Shown here piece after piece: positions 8,253-16,573 of a stretch of DNA of 20,625 bases. This DNA is from Nitrososphaerota archaeon. Its GTDB lineage: Archaea > Thermoproteota > Nitrososphaeria > Nitrososphaerales > CADDZS01. The notes beneath the pieces are model-generated. The model had not been told where the DNA came from, ran no database searches, and worked only from the letters and a program-made list of their open reading frames with translations. Position numbers and translations under genes: made by a program. How positions within the stretch are numbered: the stretch's first letter is position 1; every line of letters starts with the position of its first letter. Where the stretch lies: contig JABDCJ010000046.1 in assembly GCA_013288145.1 (NCBI GenBank), forward strand, positions 1 to 20,625. Reading direction: 5' to 3'.

Positions 8253-9077
8253 TTGAAAATAGGTTTGCACGAGTCAACATGGTGGTACACCTCGATCGAC
8301 CCGATAGATGGAATCAAAATAGCAAAGAAAATAGGATTTGATGCCTATGATGTTTTTCCGGGTCATGAAATATCAATAAAACAAAAACGAGCAATTCGGG
8401 AAACGCTTGAGGAAAACGGTCTCAAGTGCAGCGCTCTGACACTTGTAGCAACCGCACTTTCAGACTTCAGCGATGCAGTCCGTGATTTTACGACTCGCTG
8501 GGTCAAAGAAAATTTGGACTTCGCTTATGATCTCGAAGCTGAGACATTTTGTCTTCCTCTAGGCGAATACGTCTGGGAAAAGCAGGAGATCAGGCCAGAG
8601 ATTCAATGGAATTGGACGGTTGAAAAAGTAAGGGAGATCGGTGATTATGCTCAGGGTTTGGGCATTCCCGTTGGATTGGAGTTACATGCCCACAAGACTT
8701 CTTTGATTTATTCTGTAGACTTGATGAAGAAATTCCTGGATGACGTAAACCACCCTTTTGTAATGGCCAATGCTGATGTATCGCACCTCCACATCATGAA
8801 GGATCCGCCTAAAAAATTGTGGGATCTAAAAGGTAGAATTGTTCACGTCCACTTTTCGGACAACAACGGAATTGTGCATGGAGACCTGCCGCCAGGCCGG
8901 GGAACTGCTCCTTTGAAGGAATATCTGCGCACTTTGAACGAGATGGGTTTTGACGGGACCGCAACAATTGAGCTAGAATTCTCACCGGACCCAGATAAGA
9001 TAATTGAGTGGGTGACAGAAGCTTATGTGAACACGGCAAGAATGATGAGCGAACTTGGCATAAGATCGAAAACCTAA
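8253..9077 (+). CDS. Sugar-phosphate isomerase/epimerase-like TIM barrel (xylose isomerase-like)
   Basis: Second xylose-isomerase-like TIM barrel of the locus, different from the Hyi-like one. Features match the D-tagatose/D-psicose 3-epimerase and IolE/IolI-like group: Glu143 in GLELHAH, Asp175 and His178 in NADVSHLH, His200 and Asp203 in HVHFSDN, Arg216 in the PPGRGT loop and Glu240/Glu242 in IELEF. These are the expected metal and acid-base positions. The 274-aa length is normal. The start is TTG at 8253, with GGGAG about 12 bases upstream. The family also includes lyases acting on 3-keto-glycosides, so epimerase, dehydratase or lyase are all possible. It ends six bases from the convergent oxidoreductase gene, leaving no room for a separate terminator. 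Confidence 0.88.
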   Translation: MKIGLHESTWWYTSIDPIDGIKIAKKIGFDAYDVFPGHEISIKQKRAIRETLEENGLKCSALTLVATALSDFSDAVRDFTTRWVKENLDFAYDLEAETFCLPLGEYVWEKQEIRPEIQWNWTVEKVREIGDYAQGLGIPVGLELHAHKTSLIYSVDLMKKFLDDVNHPFVMANADVSHLHIMKDPPKKLWDLKGRIVHVHFSDNNGIVHGDLPPGRGTAPLKEYLRTLNEMGFDGTATIELEFSPDPDKIIEWVTEAYVNTARMMSELGIRSKT

Positions 9078-9083
9078 AACTGC

Positions 9084-11051
9084 CTAGATTTTGCGGGCCA
9101 CTTCAAAAGCGTCAGCTATAGTGTCTCCAATCTGTCTTCCAGCAATGTTGCAATCTCCTACAATGTAGCTCTCTTTTACTTTCTTAGAAACGAGTTCATA
9201 CAAAGTATCGTCAGGAATCCGACCGGTTTCGAGAATTACTGTGTCAATTGGCTCGCGCGAAAATTCCTCGTCAGTGTAAATATTGTAGAGCACAACTTTT
9301 CTTTGGGTAATTTCACGAACAAAAGAATTCGGAGTAAATCTAACTCCGGACCGCATTGCGTTTTCATAGACATAGGGTAGTTGCAGGGACCAGTGTAGCT
9401 CGGACCCGGGAGATGCATCTCTTGTAACCAATTCAACCTTGGAGCCAGCCCGTGCCAGCTTGTCGGCTAGTCCAAGCCCTTGAATGAATGCTGACTCATC
9501 AAGTATCAGAATATTCTGCCCCACTTTCACCTTTCCGCCAAGGACATCATCTACACTATTGGAGTACTCATACCCTTTGATTTCCTGATAATCAAAGGAT
9601 TGCGTTCCATTCCGGATCGGACGACTCCCTGTCGACATTATGACACAATCTGCTCTGGTTTCTGAGAGCACGAAGTCGACCACTTCTTCATTATTTTGAA
9701 TCTCTGAATGAAGTCTTACTTTGACTCCCAGCCTTCTGATTTCCTTCTCATACCAGTGGGAAATTGAAATGATATCCTCGCGCTTCGGAAGCGAGGCCGC
9801 CAAGTTCATTTGACCGCCTAGGCGATCCTCTTTTTCGAAAAGGTGAACTTCGTGCCCCCTCAGAGCACAAGTTCTCGCCGCTTCCATTCCAGCTAATCCT
9901 CCTCCAATTACCAGAATGTTTTTCTTTCTTGAAGCTCGCCCTTCGCCAAAACCGAGCTCTAGCTCGCGACCAACCATCGGGTTAACGGTGCAGCGCATTG
10001 GTTGTCCTCGCTCAACGTTTCCAATGCACATCTGATTATCTCCGATGCACGACCTAATCTCCTCCAGCCGATCTTCCCTTAGCTTGTTAGGGAGCTCAGG
10101 ATCGGCTATCAAAGCTCTTGTCATTCCGACGAGATCCGCTGATCCTTCTGACAATATCTGCTCAGCAAGGGCGGGATCCACGATTCGCCCGGTGGCTCCC
10201 ATCACAGTTTTTGTTAAGACTTGCTTTATCTCGCGTGCTGCCGGAATCTGAAAACCGAACGGCGCATACATCGGCGCGATAGAGATGTGCGTGTATTGAT
10301 TTTCATAGCCAATATCGACATTCAACAAATCCAGTTTTCCGTCTAATCTTCTCGCAATTTCAATCTGATCATTTAGGTCGTTGCCCGACGCAAACTTTTC
10401 GTCGGCGTTCAAACGCATGCCGATCGCAATTCCGCTGCTGGTCGACTCTCGTATATCCTTGATTATTTCAAAAAATATTCTGAGGCGATTGTCGAGGGAG
10501 CCGCCGTAATTATCTGTCCGGCGATTTGTAGCTTTAGAATAAAACTCTTCAAGGAACATGCCGTGCGAGGCGTGCAGGTCAACCCCGTCAGCACCACCCA
10601 ACTGCGCGAATTTAGAAGCGACCCCATGCGCCCTCACAATGCTTTCTATATCTGACTCAGTAAGGGATCTTGGGGTCACTCTGGCGGGTCCGCCGGGTAA
10701 TGGCGATATGCTCCGGTGCGCTCCTCTGTTTCCACCCGCCATGGCGAGTTGAACAAAAAGTTTGGCTCCGTACTCGTGCACGCCTGACGAGAGCTCCTTG
10801 TAGAAGTCAACTATGTGAGAATCGTAACCTTTGTACGGCCATGCATCGACAGGTCCCTGAGGGAATTCGCCGATATCCTCAACTGGAGAAACCATTGAAA
10901 TTTCAATGAGCCCGGCTCCGCCCTTTGCTCTTGCCTTGCAGTACGCTGATAATTTGTGAAGGTCATACAGTGTAGCATGAGGAAGAATTTGGATCCTGTT
11001 CTTGATCGTGACAGGACCAACATTCAAGGGCTGGAACAATTTTTCAAACAT
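9084..11051 (-). CDS. FadH/TMADH-like NADH:flavin oxidoreductase with altered Fe-S motif
   Basis: Modular flavoprotein of the 2,4-dienoyl-CoA reductase / trimethylamine dehydrogenase family. Residues 1-330 are an Old-Yellow-Enzyme-like FMN TIM barrel (NRRTDNYGGSLDNRLR near 176-191). Residues 335-354 are the Fe-S loop, about 377-420 an FAD Rossmann motif (VIGGGLAGMEAA), and the second dinucleotide region at about 510-540 lacks a GxGxxG, as is common in TMADH relatives. Two substitutions stand out: the Fe-S loop has Cys335, Cys342 and Cys354 but Asp338 where FadH has its second Cys, and the active-site HGY motif reads HGM (Met165). Both are clear in the DNA. Start is ATG; the gene is divergent from the transaldolase-like gene. 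It likely does reduction or oxidation of an unsaturated or amine-containing intermediate; the substrate is unknown. Confidence 0.9.
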   Translation of the reverse strand: MFEKLFQPLNVGPVTIKNRIQILPHATLYDLHKLSAYCKARAKGGAGLIEISMVSPVEDIGEFPQGPVDAWPYKGYDSHIVDFYKELSSGVHEYGAKLFVQLAMAGGNRGAHRSISPLPGGPARVTPRSLTESDIESIVRAHGVASKFAQLGGADGVDLHASHGMFLEEFYSKATNRRTDNYGGSLDNRLRIFFEIIKDIRESTSSGIAIGMRLNADEKFASGNDLNDQIEIARRLDGKLDLLNVDIGYENQYTHISIAPMYAPFGFQIPAAREIKQVLTKTVMGATGRIVDPALAEQILSEGSADLVGMTRALIADPELPNKLREDRLEEIRSCIGDNQMCIGNVERGQPMRCTVNPMVGRELELGFGEGRASRKKNILVIGGGLAGMEAARTCALRGHEVHLFEKEDRLGGQMNLAASLPKREDIISISHWYEKEIRRLGVKVRLHSEIQNNEEVVDFVLSETRADCVIMSTGSRPIRNGTQSFDYQEIKGYEYSNSVDDVLGGKVKVGQNILILDESAFIQGLGLADKLARAGSKVELVTRDASPGSELHWSLQLPYVYENAMRSGVRFTPNSFVREITQRKVVLYNIYTDEEFSREPIDTVILETGRIPDDTLYELVSKKVKESYIVGDCNIAGRQIGDTIADAFEVARKI

Positions 11052-11097
11052 ATGATAGACCGCCCGCTCAGATTCAATTTGACCTTTTCAATGTTGT

Positions 11098-13332
11098 TTG
11101 ACAGAACGCCTCGTCAACATCTTTCCAATTATGCTCGAGACCAGTTATGGTCATAGATTGGCTGGATTTTGCGACGTTGTCATCGGTCAGAAGTTTCTCA
11201 CCGTGGCTGACTCAATGGTAATATCCGGCACAATCCATATGAGTTTAAATCAAAAGAGCCTCTGTTTCGGAGATGTGCCAGCTTTGAAAACGAGCATCTG
11301 GAACGTTTGCCCGCAGGATGTTTCTCTCGCAACGAATGATCCTTCTCTTAGACTCACGCAGCTAGCACTGTCTGGATATGCTCAGCTATCCGCAGATAGT
11401 ATGCTTAGAAAAGAAAACAATGGAAAGTTATTGCCGATAATCGAAAGGGCAGTTGATGAGCTGGATCGGACTTTCCAATCGAAACCGGAAAATCGTTCAA
11501 AATGCGTTGAAGTTCTTTTAGAGATCTCGCTTAATCTTCTCGGAATGGAACGCAAGCGCGCAGGTTTCACCGACGATGAGACCACTGATGCTCTCTCAAG
11601 GATAACCAGGGCTCTACAAAAATGGGAACTCGCTGCTGGCATTCAGGCATTCCAGCTAGTCATAGATCAAACGCTGACTTCGATGAAGATGGTTCTTAGC
11701 GGAAAGGGAATGGTTGCAAAGATGGCCGAAGAGATAGAAGGCAAACTGAGCTCTAAAGATCTTGCAAAAAGCTTCATCGAATCTTCAAAGGACGTGATTC
11801 AAAACAACATCTACTATAGGATTGTCGACGGTAAGCTGAGCAAGTTCGGGAACGATTCTGCTACGGGGTTAAGGTGGGCAAGGCATCTTGGTGCCGTTCA
11901 GGTTTCCAGTAATCCCGTAATTGCGGCAAGGGCCTACGAGGAAATTGCGGATCTATGGAAGAAATTCGACGCGGTCGCCGCAACACATCCCGAGTGGAGC
12001 GAAGACCCTGAAAGATTTGAAGATGAAATAGCCCTTTACGGTACAGTCACGTCCCTGCTACCGAACATACTCGACTTTCGCCCGATAGCCCTACTGTCTG
12101 ACTTCAAGGACGGAATGGTCAGCATACAGCTGAATCCCCAAAAGGCAACGAACATTGAAGAGAGTGTGAAAGATGCTCTAAAATTCTGCTCTATTCTGGG
12201 GGACATACTTCAAGAATACGATATATTTTTGACTGGCAAGGCTGCAACCGAAAAAGCAAGACTGAACATCGTTTTCAAAGTTTCAACATCCGGAGTTGAA
12301 GCACTCGGCTTGACTGAAAATCTTGACGGCAGAGGAATAGGAACCAACAACACTGTAACCTTTACAGTTGCTCAGGAAATCCGAATGACTCTAATCGTGA
12401 TGAAGGGACTTGCTGCTGCTCTAAAATCTGGAATGCCGATCACCACGGTTTACATGACGAACATGGAGGGAAGACTGGAAGACCATTTGCGCGAAAGTAA
12501 GGCGGCGAGAATTCTCGGAATGTCCCTTGAAGCTGTTTCAGATAAAGAATCGAGAATCATCGCTCTGGCTGAAAAAGTTGGTGCGAATAATGACTTGAAA
12601 GGACTGAGCTCTCTTGAAGACCGGATCAACGCCTTGTCAAGTAAGAAATATCTGAAGTCGCTCACTGATGAGTGGTTTGTCAGGGCAGTAGGAATCAGCA
12701 AAGCAGACGAACTACAACAATTGGAAGCAGACATTCGAATGTCTGGAATCTATGTAACAAGAAGAGTATTCCAGACTCTTTTCAGCCCAGAAATGAAGCC
12801 CAAATTAATCAAATATCTCTGTAAAGAATTTGAAATAACCGAATCTCAAGCCACCAAGATCATAGAGGCCATCGATCTTTTGCCCGCTTCGAAAAGACGG
12901 GCAGAAGATACCTATCTTGTGCTCGGCAACTCACTTTTCTCAAACTTGACAAATACAGAGTTTCCTGACCACCAGCAGAAGGTTTTGCAAAGATCTCGTG
13001 AACCTGGATTCAGACTGCAAGATTTTGAGAACTCGATTTCAGAAGAACCTGATCTTAGGATTATTGAAAGGCTGTTAGAGATTCCCGACTTTAAGCGGGC
13101 CTACAACCTCAATTCTGACCTGGTCGGTCAACTACGGAGGATTGGAATAGAGACTTCTGAAGAAGAGTCGGGGATCAACCCTGGTGAATGGTCATCCTAC
13201 GGTCCAGTAAGAAAAACGATGGATGAGTTCAACAGCGCTTACCTTTCATTTCGGAGCAAGTTAGTGAAATTTGTGGCCAAATCTGGTACCGATCGAGAAA
13301 TCGAAATTACAAATGTGGCCAAAGCCAGGTAA
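11098..13332 (+). CDS. Large protein with a diverged transaldolase-like central domain
   Basis: At 744 aa this is about twice the size of a classical transaldolase. Residues 1-235 are mostly helical and unrecognised. About 250-470 read like a TAL/FSA-type barrel: VSSNPVIAARAY at 269-280 in place of the TTNP loop, MVSIQLNPQKA at 340-350 in place of the STEVD strand, Lys394 in VFKVSTSG matching the Schiff-base Lys of IKVPxT, and GIGTNNTVTF at 413-422 matching GIxxNxTLxF. The helix after VYMTNMEGRLEDHL resembles the family's FVSRVD segment. The usual Glu of STEVD is Gln344. About 490-744 is a further helical region I cannot place. The family call is pattern-based and moderate. Start may be TTG 11098 or ATG 11131; the latter leaves 79 bases for two divergent promoters. 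It could act in sugar-phosphate chemistry with the neighbouring locus. Confidence 0.72.
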   Translation: MTERLVNIFPIMLETSYGHRLAGFCDVVIGQKFLTVADSMVISGTIHMSLNQKSLCFGDVPALKTSIWNVCPQDVSLATNDPSLRLTQLALSGYAQLSADSMLRKENNGKLLPIIERAVDELDRTFQSKPENRSKCVEVLLEISLNLLGMERKRAGFTDDETTDALSRITRALQKWELAAGIQAFQLVIDQTLTSMKMVLSGKGMVAKMAEEIEGKLSSKDLAKSFIESSKDVIQNNIYYRIVDGKLSKFGNDSATGLRWARHLGAVQVSSNPVIAARAYEEIADLWKKFDAVAATHPEWSEDPERFEDEIALYGTVTSLLPNILDFRPIALLSDFKDGMVSIQLNPQKATNIEESVKDALKFCSILGDILQEYDIFLTGKAATEKARLNIVFKVSTSGVEALGLTENLDGRGIGTNNTVTFTVAQEIRMTLIVMKGLAAALKSGMPITTVYMTNMEGRLEDHLRESKAARILGMSLEAVSDKESRIIALAEKVGANNDLKGLSSLEDRINALSSKKYLKSLTDEWFVRAVGISKADELQQLEADIRMSGIYVTRRVFQTLFSPEMKPKLIKYLCKEFEITESQATKIIEAIDLLPASKRRAEDTYLVLGNSLFSNLTNTEFPDHQQKVLQRSREPGFRLQDFENSISEEPDLRIIERLLEIPDFKRAYNLNSDLVGQLRRIGIETSEEESGINPGEWSSYGPVRKTMDEFNSAYLSFRSKLVKFVAKSGTDREIEITNVAKAR

Positions 13333-13337
13333 CAATT

Positions 13338-13359
13338 CTGTTTCGAGATTTCGAAACGG
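13338..13359. terminator. Hairpin between convergent genes
   Basis: Perfect 7-bp arms GTTTCGA (13340-13346) and TCGAAAC (13351-13357) around a GATT loop, extended by a T-G wobble and a C-G pair to 9 bp. It lies five bases after the transaldolase-like stop and about 26 bases before the end of the minus-strand surface protein, in the right place for a shared terminator. No long T run follows, so it may instead be a processing or stalling structure. Confidence 0.55.
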
Positions 13360-13385
13360 CTCCATGAAATGGCTGGATCTCTCAT

Positions 13386-16286
13386 TCAGGCTTCAATGAT
13401 TTTTCGATCTGTTTTTTCTCTTCTGTCCACTCGAGATCTCCTCACGACTGTGACCACACTAGCTGCAATTAGGACAGCAATCGCTATCCCAATGAGTGTG
13501 ATATTGGTGAGATTAAACAGGTCGAAGGAACTGGAAGGCTGAGAGACTGTCTGTTTACTAATAGTATCGTACTGAACGTCAGGAGGGATTTCTGTCATTG
13601 CGGCACCAGTTCGGACGGAAAGAGAGGGAATTTTGCTTCCAGCAAGGATTTTGGTGCCGTTAATCTGAAGCGAGGCAACTGCATCTTTCGTCAGCGATAC
13701 GTTTCGGTAAGTAAAATAAGCGACGAGTTGGCCATTTACGGTCAGATTAACTGAGAGCGTCGACCGCACGTTTTCCAGACTTTGAACCGTAACAAGATAA
13801 GTGTCATTGGCGTTCTCGAAGGCGGCAAAGTTGCCGCTTAAAGTGGAGACAAACGACCCTGTTCCAGCTGTTCCATTTACTCCACCCCCTGGATTGAAAC
13901 CTAGAGTCTGGTTGGTCCTTGAATCCGAGATCCTAATCAAAGTGTCAGGTGTTACCGAAAATTTCTCCCCGCTGAGTGGGCTACTATTTCCCAAGGAAAG
14001 ATTGTAGCTAAAATCTTTCTCAGGTAACGGATTGCCTCGGACAATTGAAGCAATGATCGACTGTACTTTTTGATTGCTAGGCAGATTGACAAGCCCGGAT
14101 GAGTCATTCGAACTGTACGGGACATAGTACGTGGCTGTGGCGGTCGAAAGCTGCTCTGAAGAGACTTGATACGTTCCATCGCCGTCTACAAATTCTGGAA
14201 CCATTGAAACTGGTTGTCCATCAAAGATGATCCCCGTCGCGGACTGAGCCGGTTTAAGATCGAAAAATCCGAGAGTGCTGATTCCATAGCCTATTATCGC
14301 ATATTGCTTTACAGCACCCGGGAGCGGTGCAGGATTGCTCATACTGCCAAGCGAGTTGGCGAGAGTATAGAAATTGTCTGCCAAACTCGGATTAAGCCTC
14401 CATCCAATTGTACCGTTCAGATAGTAAGGTAATTGGGTTGATGAATTAGTCAGCAGCCCTTGAGTCGCGTTTGAGCCGAGAGGAGTTGAAGGACATTCAG
14501 TTCCTGATTCGACGCAAATGCCAGAGTACTCAACACCCGCTACGAGCTGTGAAAAATTCAGCCCGACCGACAAGCCTCCGGTTTGATCGTAGACACAAGT
14601 AAACTGGCAAGAAAGTTCGTAAACGGAAGGCATGTTTTGGGACAGGATTTTCATCGTTTCCTGATCAATCGTAGGGTTCCCAAGGGTCTCACCGTTGATT
14701 AGGGCAGATAGGCCACGTGGTGATCCCCAGAATGGCGTCCCCACGCTGATAAGGGAATTAATTTCTGCAGCATTCTGAGGGTTCGAGATAAGATAGCTCC
14801 TCGCAAAGACACCACCCGTACCAAAAGATATGAGGGTAACATTTCGAGAATTGGTATTGCTAAGCGCAGTCTGGATCATCGAAGTTAGATTTGTAAAGGA
14901 GGCATTGTAGCTCAATCTCCAATCGTACGGAAAGACGTAGAGATCTATCCCTTCCTTGTAACCTAAATTATTCATCAGATATGCTGTAAGGCTGCCGTAA
15001 ACATTGCAAATCTCGCCGGCTTCACTGCATACACCGTTTTCAAGTATATCACCGATAGTTGCCACCGATGAACTTCCATTTTGATCAAGTGAGAGTGATG
15101 CGTAATCAGAAGGCTCTGCGAAACTCATAGCACTCTGACAGTCATCTCCTACGCAAGGCCAAACCTGATTGTAATGAGTTGGATCGGCATACAGGGAAGT
15201 TCCGCCAATACCAGGGATCAGAATCACAGGAGGTAGCATACAATTGGAACCCTGGTTTGATGTCGTGCAGGGCGGAGAAGTTCCACTGGTGCTATTTCCA
15301 GTGGTAGAAAATTCTGTTGAGAAAGATACATTTTCCGAACTTGAAATCGCTCCATAGTAAGAGCTGGGCAGGTCATCGTAAGTTGTGACGTTATCGACTA
15401 TTGCGCTCGCCGATAAGGTTAGGGATGATTCGGCGCGATAATCCACCCCTATCGAGGTCAGGTTAATGACCTTCGAATATTGATCAGCCTGATTAGTTCC
15501 CGCAGACGTGGCCGGTTCTAAGTCACCTGCGGAGACATTCAATCCGTTGGTTGAGCTTAGTCTAAAGAAAATATCCTCCCAGTATGGCTGAATTGTTCCG
15601 AAAGCCATGATTATTCCAGAGGCTCGAAGTTGATCAGCATTCGCGTAAAGGGTAAACGATGGTTTCGCATATAGTTCAATGATAATGTCACGGTACAATC
15701 TTGAGAATTGGTCAGCGCACAGTGATGAATTTGTATAGAAACAAGAATTAATCTGGAAACTCGCTTGCGCTGTGTACGAAGAGGAATTTACCTCAAAGGA
15801 TTGTACAATCGAAAGATTCCTAACGCTGCCCGTTTGATTCTCCTCGTACGTTGGCCCTCCCGGATTTGACGAGGAAATTCCTAAAGCAATTTCCGAAGTC
15901 GCATTCTTGATTGAGTCGTTTGCGGGATATGGATTTGTGGGCGATGAGATGTTAATCTGAATCATGCTCTGGCTCGGGACCAAATAGACTTCTGTCTGTG
16001 ATGTCGTGTTATCATAGCAAGGCGGAGCGGAAAATTGCCAGCAACTATTTTCTGAAAGTAGCCTAGTCGCTCCTGCCACGCTGTAAGTTATTGGGCCGAA
16101 ACTGTAAACCACCGAAGTTGACCTAGTGGGTGCTTCATTCTGTTTAACACCAAAAAAAGTAGTACCACTAGAAAAGCTCCAATTGAATAAAGACGAGGAA
16201 AAAAGGCCGGACCCGACGACCAGGAAAAACAAGATCAGGACCACATAAATTCGGGGAACCGATGTATTACTTTTCCTCAATTTCAA
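13386..16286 (-). CDS. Surface-anchored LCAT-like alpha/beta hydrolase, probably catalytically dead
   Basis: A 966-aa extracellular protein with membrane segments at both ends (about 13-33 and 929-948, the latter followed by a basic tail). Residues 34-345 are beta-rich, and 353-750 form a lecithin:cholesterol acyltransferase-like domain: VILIPGIGGTS at 354-364, VFPYDWR at 451-457 (the LCAT hallmark), the nucleophile elbow region at 484-492, SVGTPFWGS at 514-522 and DGDGT at 701-705. The elbow reads ISFGTGG where HSMGG is expected, so the Ser is Gly489; the late catalytic His position reads DSSG (728-731). A beta-rich C-terminal stretch follows. There are about thirty N-x-S/T sequons and exactly fourteen Cys in seven close pairs, typical of a glycosylated, disulfide-stabilised surface protein. 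The start is TTG at 16286. It is divergent from the propeller gene. Confidence 0.85.
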   Translation of the reverse strand: MKLRKSNTSVPRIYVVLILFFLVVGSGLFSSSLFNWSFSSGTTFFGVKQNEAPTRSTSVVYSFGPITYSVAGATRLLSENSCWQFSAPPCYDNTTSQTEVYLVPSQSMIQINISSPTNPYPANDSIKNATSEIALGISSSNPGGPTYEENQTGSVRNLSIVQSFEVNSSSYTAQASFQINSCFYTNSSLCADQFSRLYRDIIIELYAKPSFTLYANADQLRASGIIMAFGTIQPYWEDIFFRLSSTNGLNVSAGDLEPATSAGTNQADQYSKVINLTSIGVDYRAESSLTLSASAIVDNVTTYDDLPSSYYGAISSSENVSFSTEFSTTGNSTSGTSPPCTTSNQGSNCMLPPVILIPGIGGTSLYADPTHYNQVWPCVGDDCQSAMSFAEPSDYASLSLDQNGSSSVATIGDILENGVCSEAGEICNVYGSLTAYLMNNLGYKEGIDLYVFPYDWRLSYNASFTNLTSMIQTALSNTNSRNVTLISFGTGGVFARSYLISNPQNAAEINSLISVGTPFWGSPRGLSALINGETLGNPTIDQETMKILSQNMPSVYELSCQFTCVYDQTGGLSVGLNFSQLVAGVEYSGICVESGTECPSTPLGSNATQGLLTNSSTQLPYYLNGTIGWRLNPSLADNFYTLANSLGSMSNPAPLPGAVKQYAIIGYGISTLGFFDLKPAQSATGIIFDGQPVSMVPEFVDGDGTYQVSSEQLSTATATYYVPYSSNDSSGLVNLPSNQKVQSIIASIVRGNPLPEKDFSYNLSLGNSSPLSGEKFSVTPDTLIRISDSRTNQTLGFNPGGGVNGTAGTGSFVSTLSGNFAAFENANDTYLVTVQSLENVRSTLSVNLTVNGQLVAYFTYRNVSLTKDAVASLQINGTKILAGSKIPSLSVRTGAAMTEIPPDVQYDTISKQTVSQPSSSFDLFNLTNITLIGIAIAVLIAASVVTVVRRSRVDRREKTDRKIIEA

Positions 16287-16573
16287 CGACTGTATTCACT
16301 TTTTCTTCTAAGCATTTTTCAAACAACCAAGATTGGTGTCAACAACGGTATAGTATGGATCAATGGTCGTAAAATAGATCGCGATCGCGCAAGCTTCGTC
16401 TCAAGAAAGTGCCTAAACGCCATTCAACAATTAAGGCAATCGTCATTTTTCTCCATTTTTGGGTAAAGTATCAATGGCAGATAATTAGTATCAGATTTCG
16501 ATATGGAGGTTTCGCTATTCGAAATACGAATATATACCTCAGTCCGATCACGAACTTTTTCGAGTGCCCGGTT
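16287..16573. promoter_or_regulatory. Divergent promoter region between two surface-protein genes
   Basis: This A/T-rich stretch separates the minus-strand LCAT-like gene from the plus-strand propeller gene. For the minus gene, TTGAAAAATG around 16313-16322 could be a TATA element about 30 bases from the start, with a GTGA remnant nearer. An open frame runs through from GTG 16409, but its translation shows no domain and it contains the TATA element of the plus gene, so I treat it as non-coding. Confidence 0.45.
16531..16536 (+). promoter_or_regulatory. TATA box of the propeller gene
   Basis: TATATA within CGAATATATACC, the best TATA box in the window. At the usual 25-27 base spacing it places transcription near 16559, downstream of any ATG/GTG/TTG that could give a complete signal peptide. 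It therefore decides the start site discussed for the following gene. Confidence 0.65.

Noticed and set aside
16380..16391. GATCGCGATCGC, resembling the cyanobacterial HIP1 octamer, also partly seen near 19260
   Set aside because: Too few occurrences to be a repeat family and nothing else in the window is cyanobacterial.
16409..16573. N-terminal 55-residue extension of the propeller protein from GTG 16409
   Set aside because: It would put a signal peptide in the middle of the protein, and the clear TATA box lies inside it.
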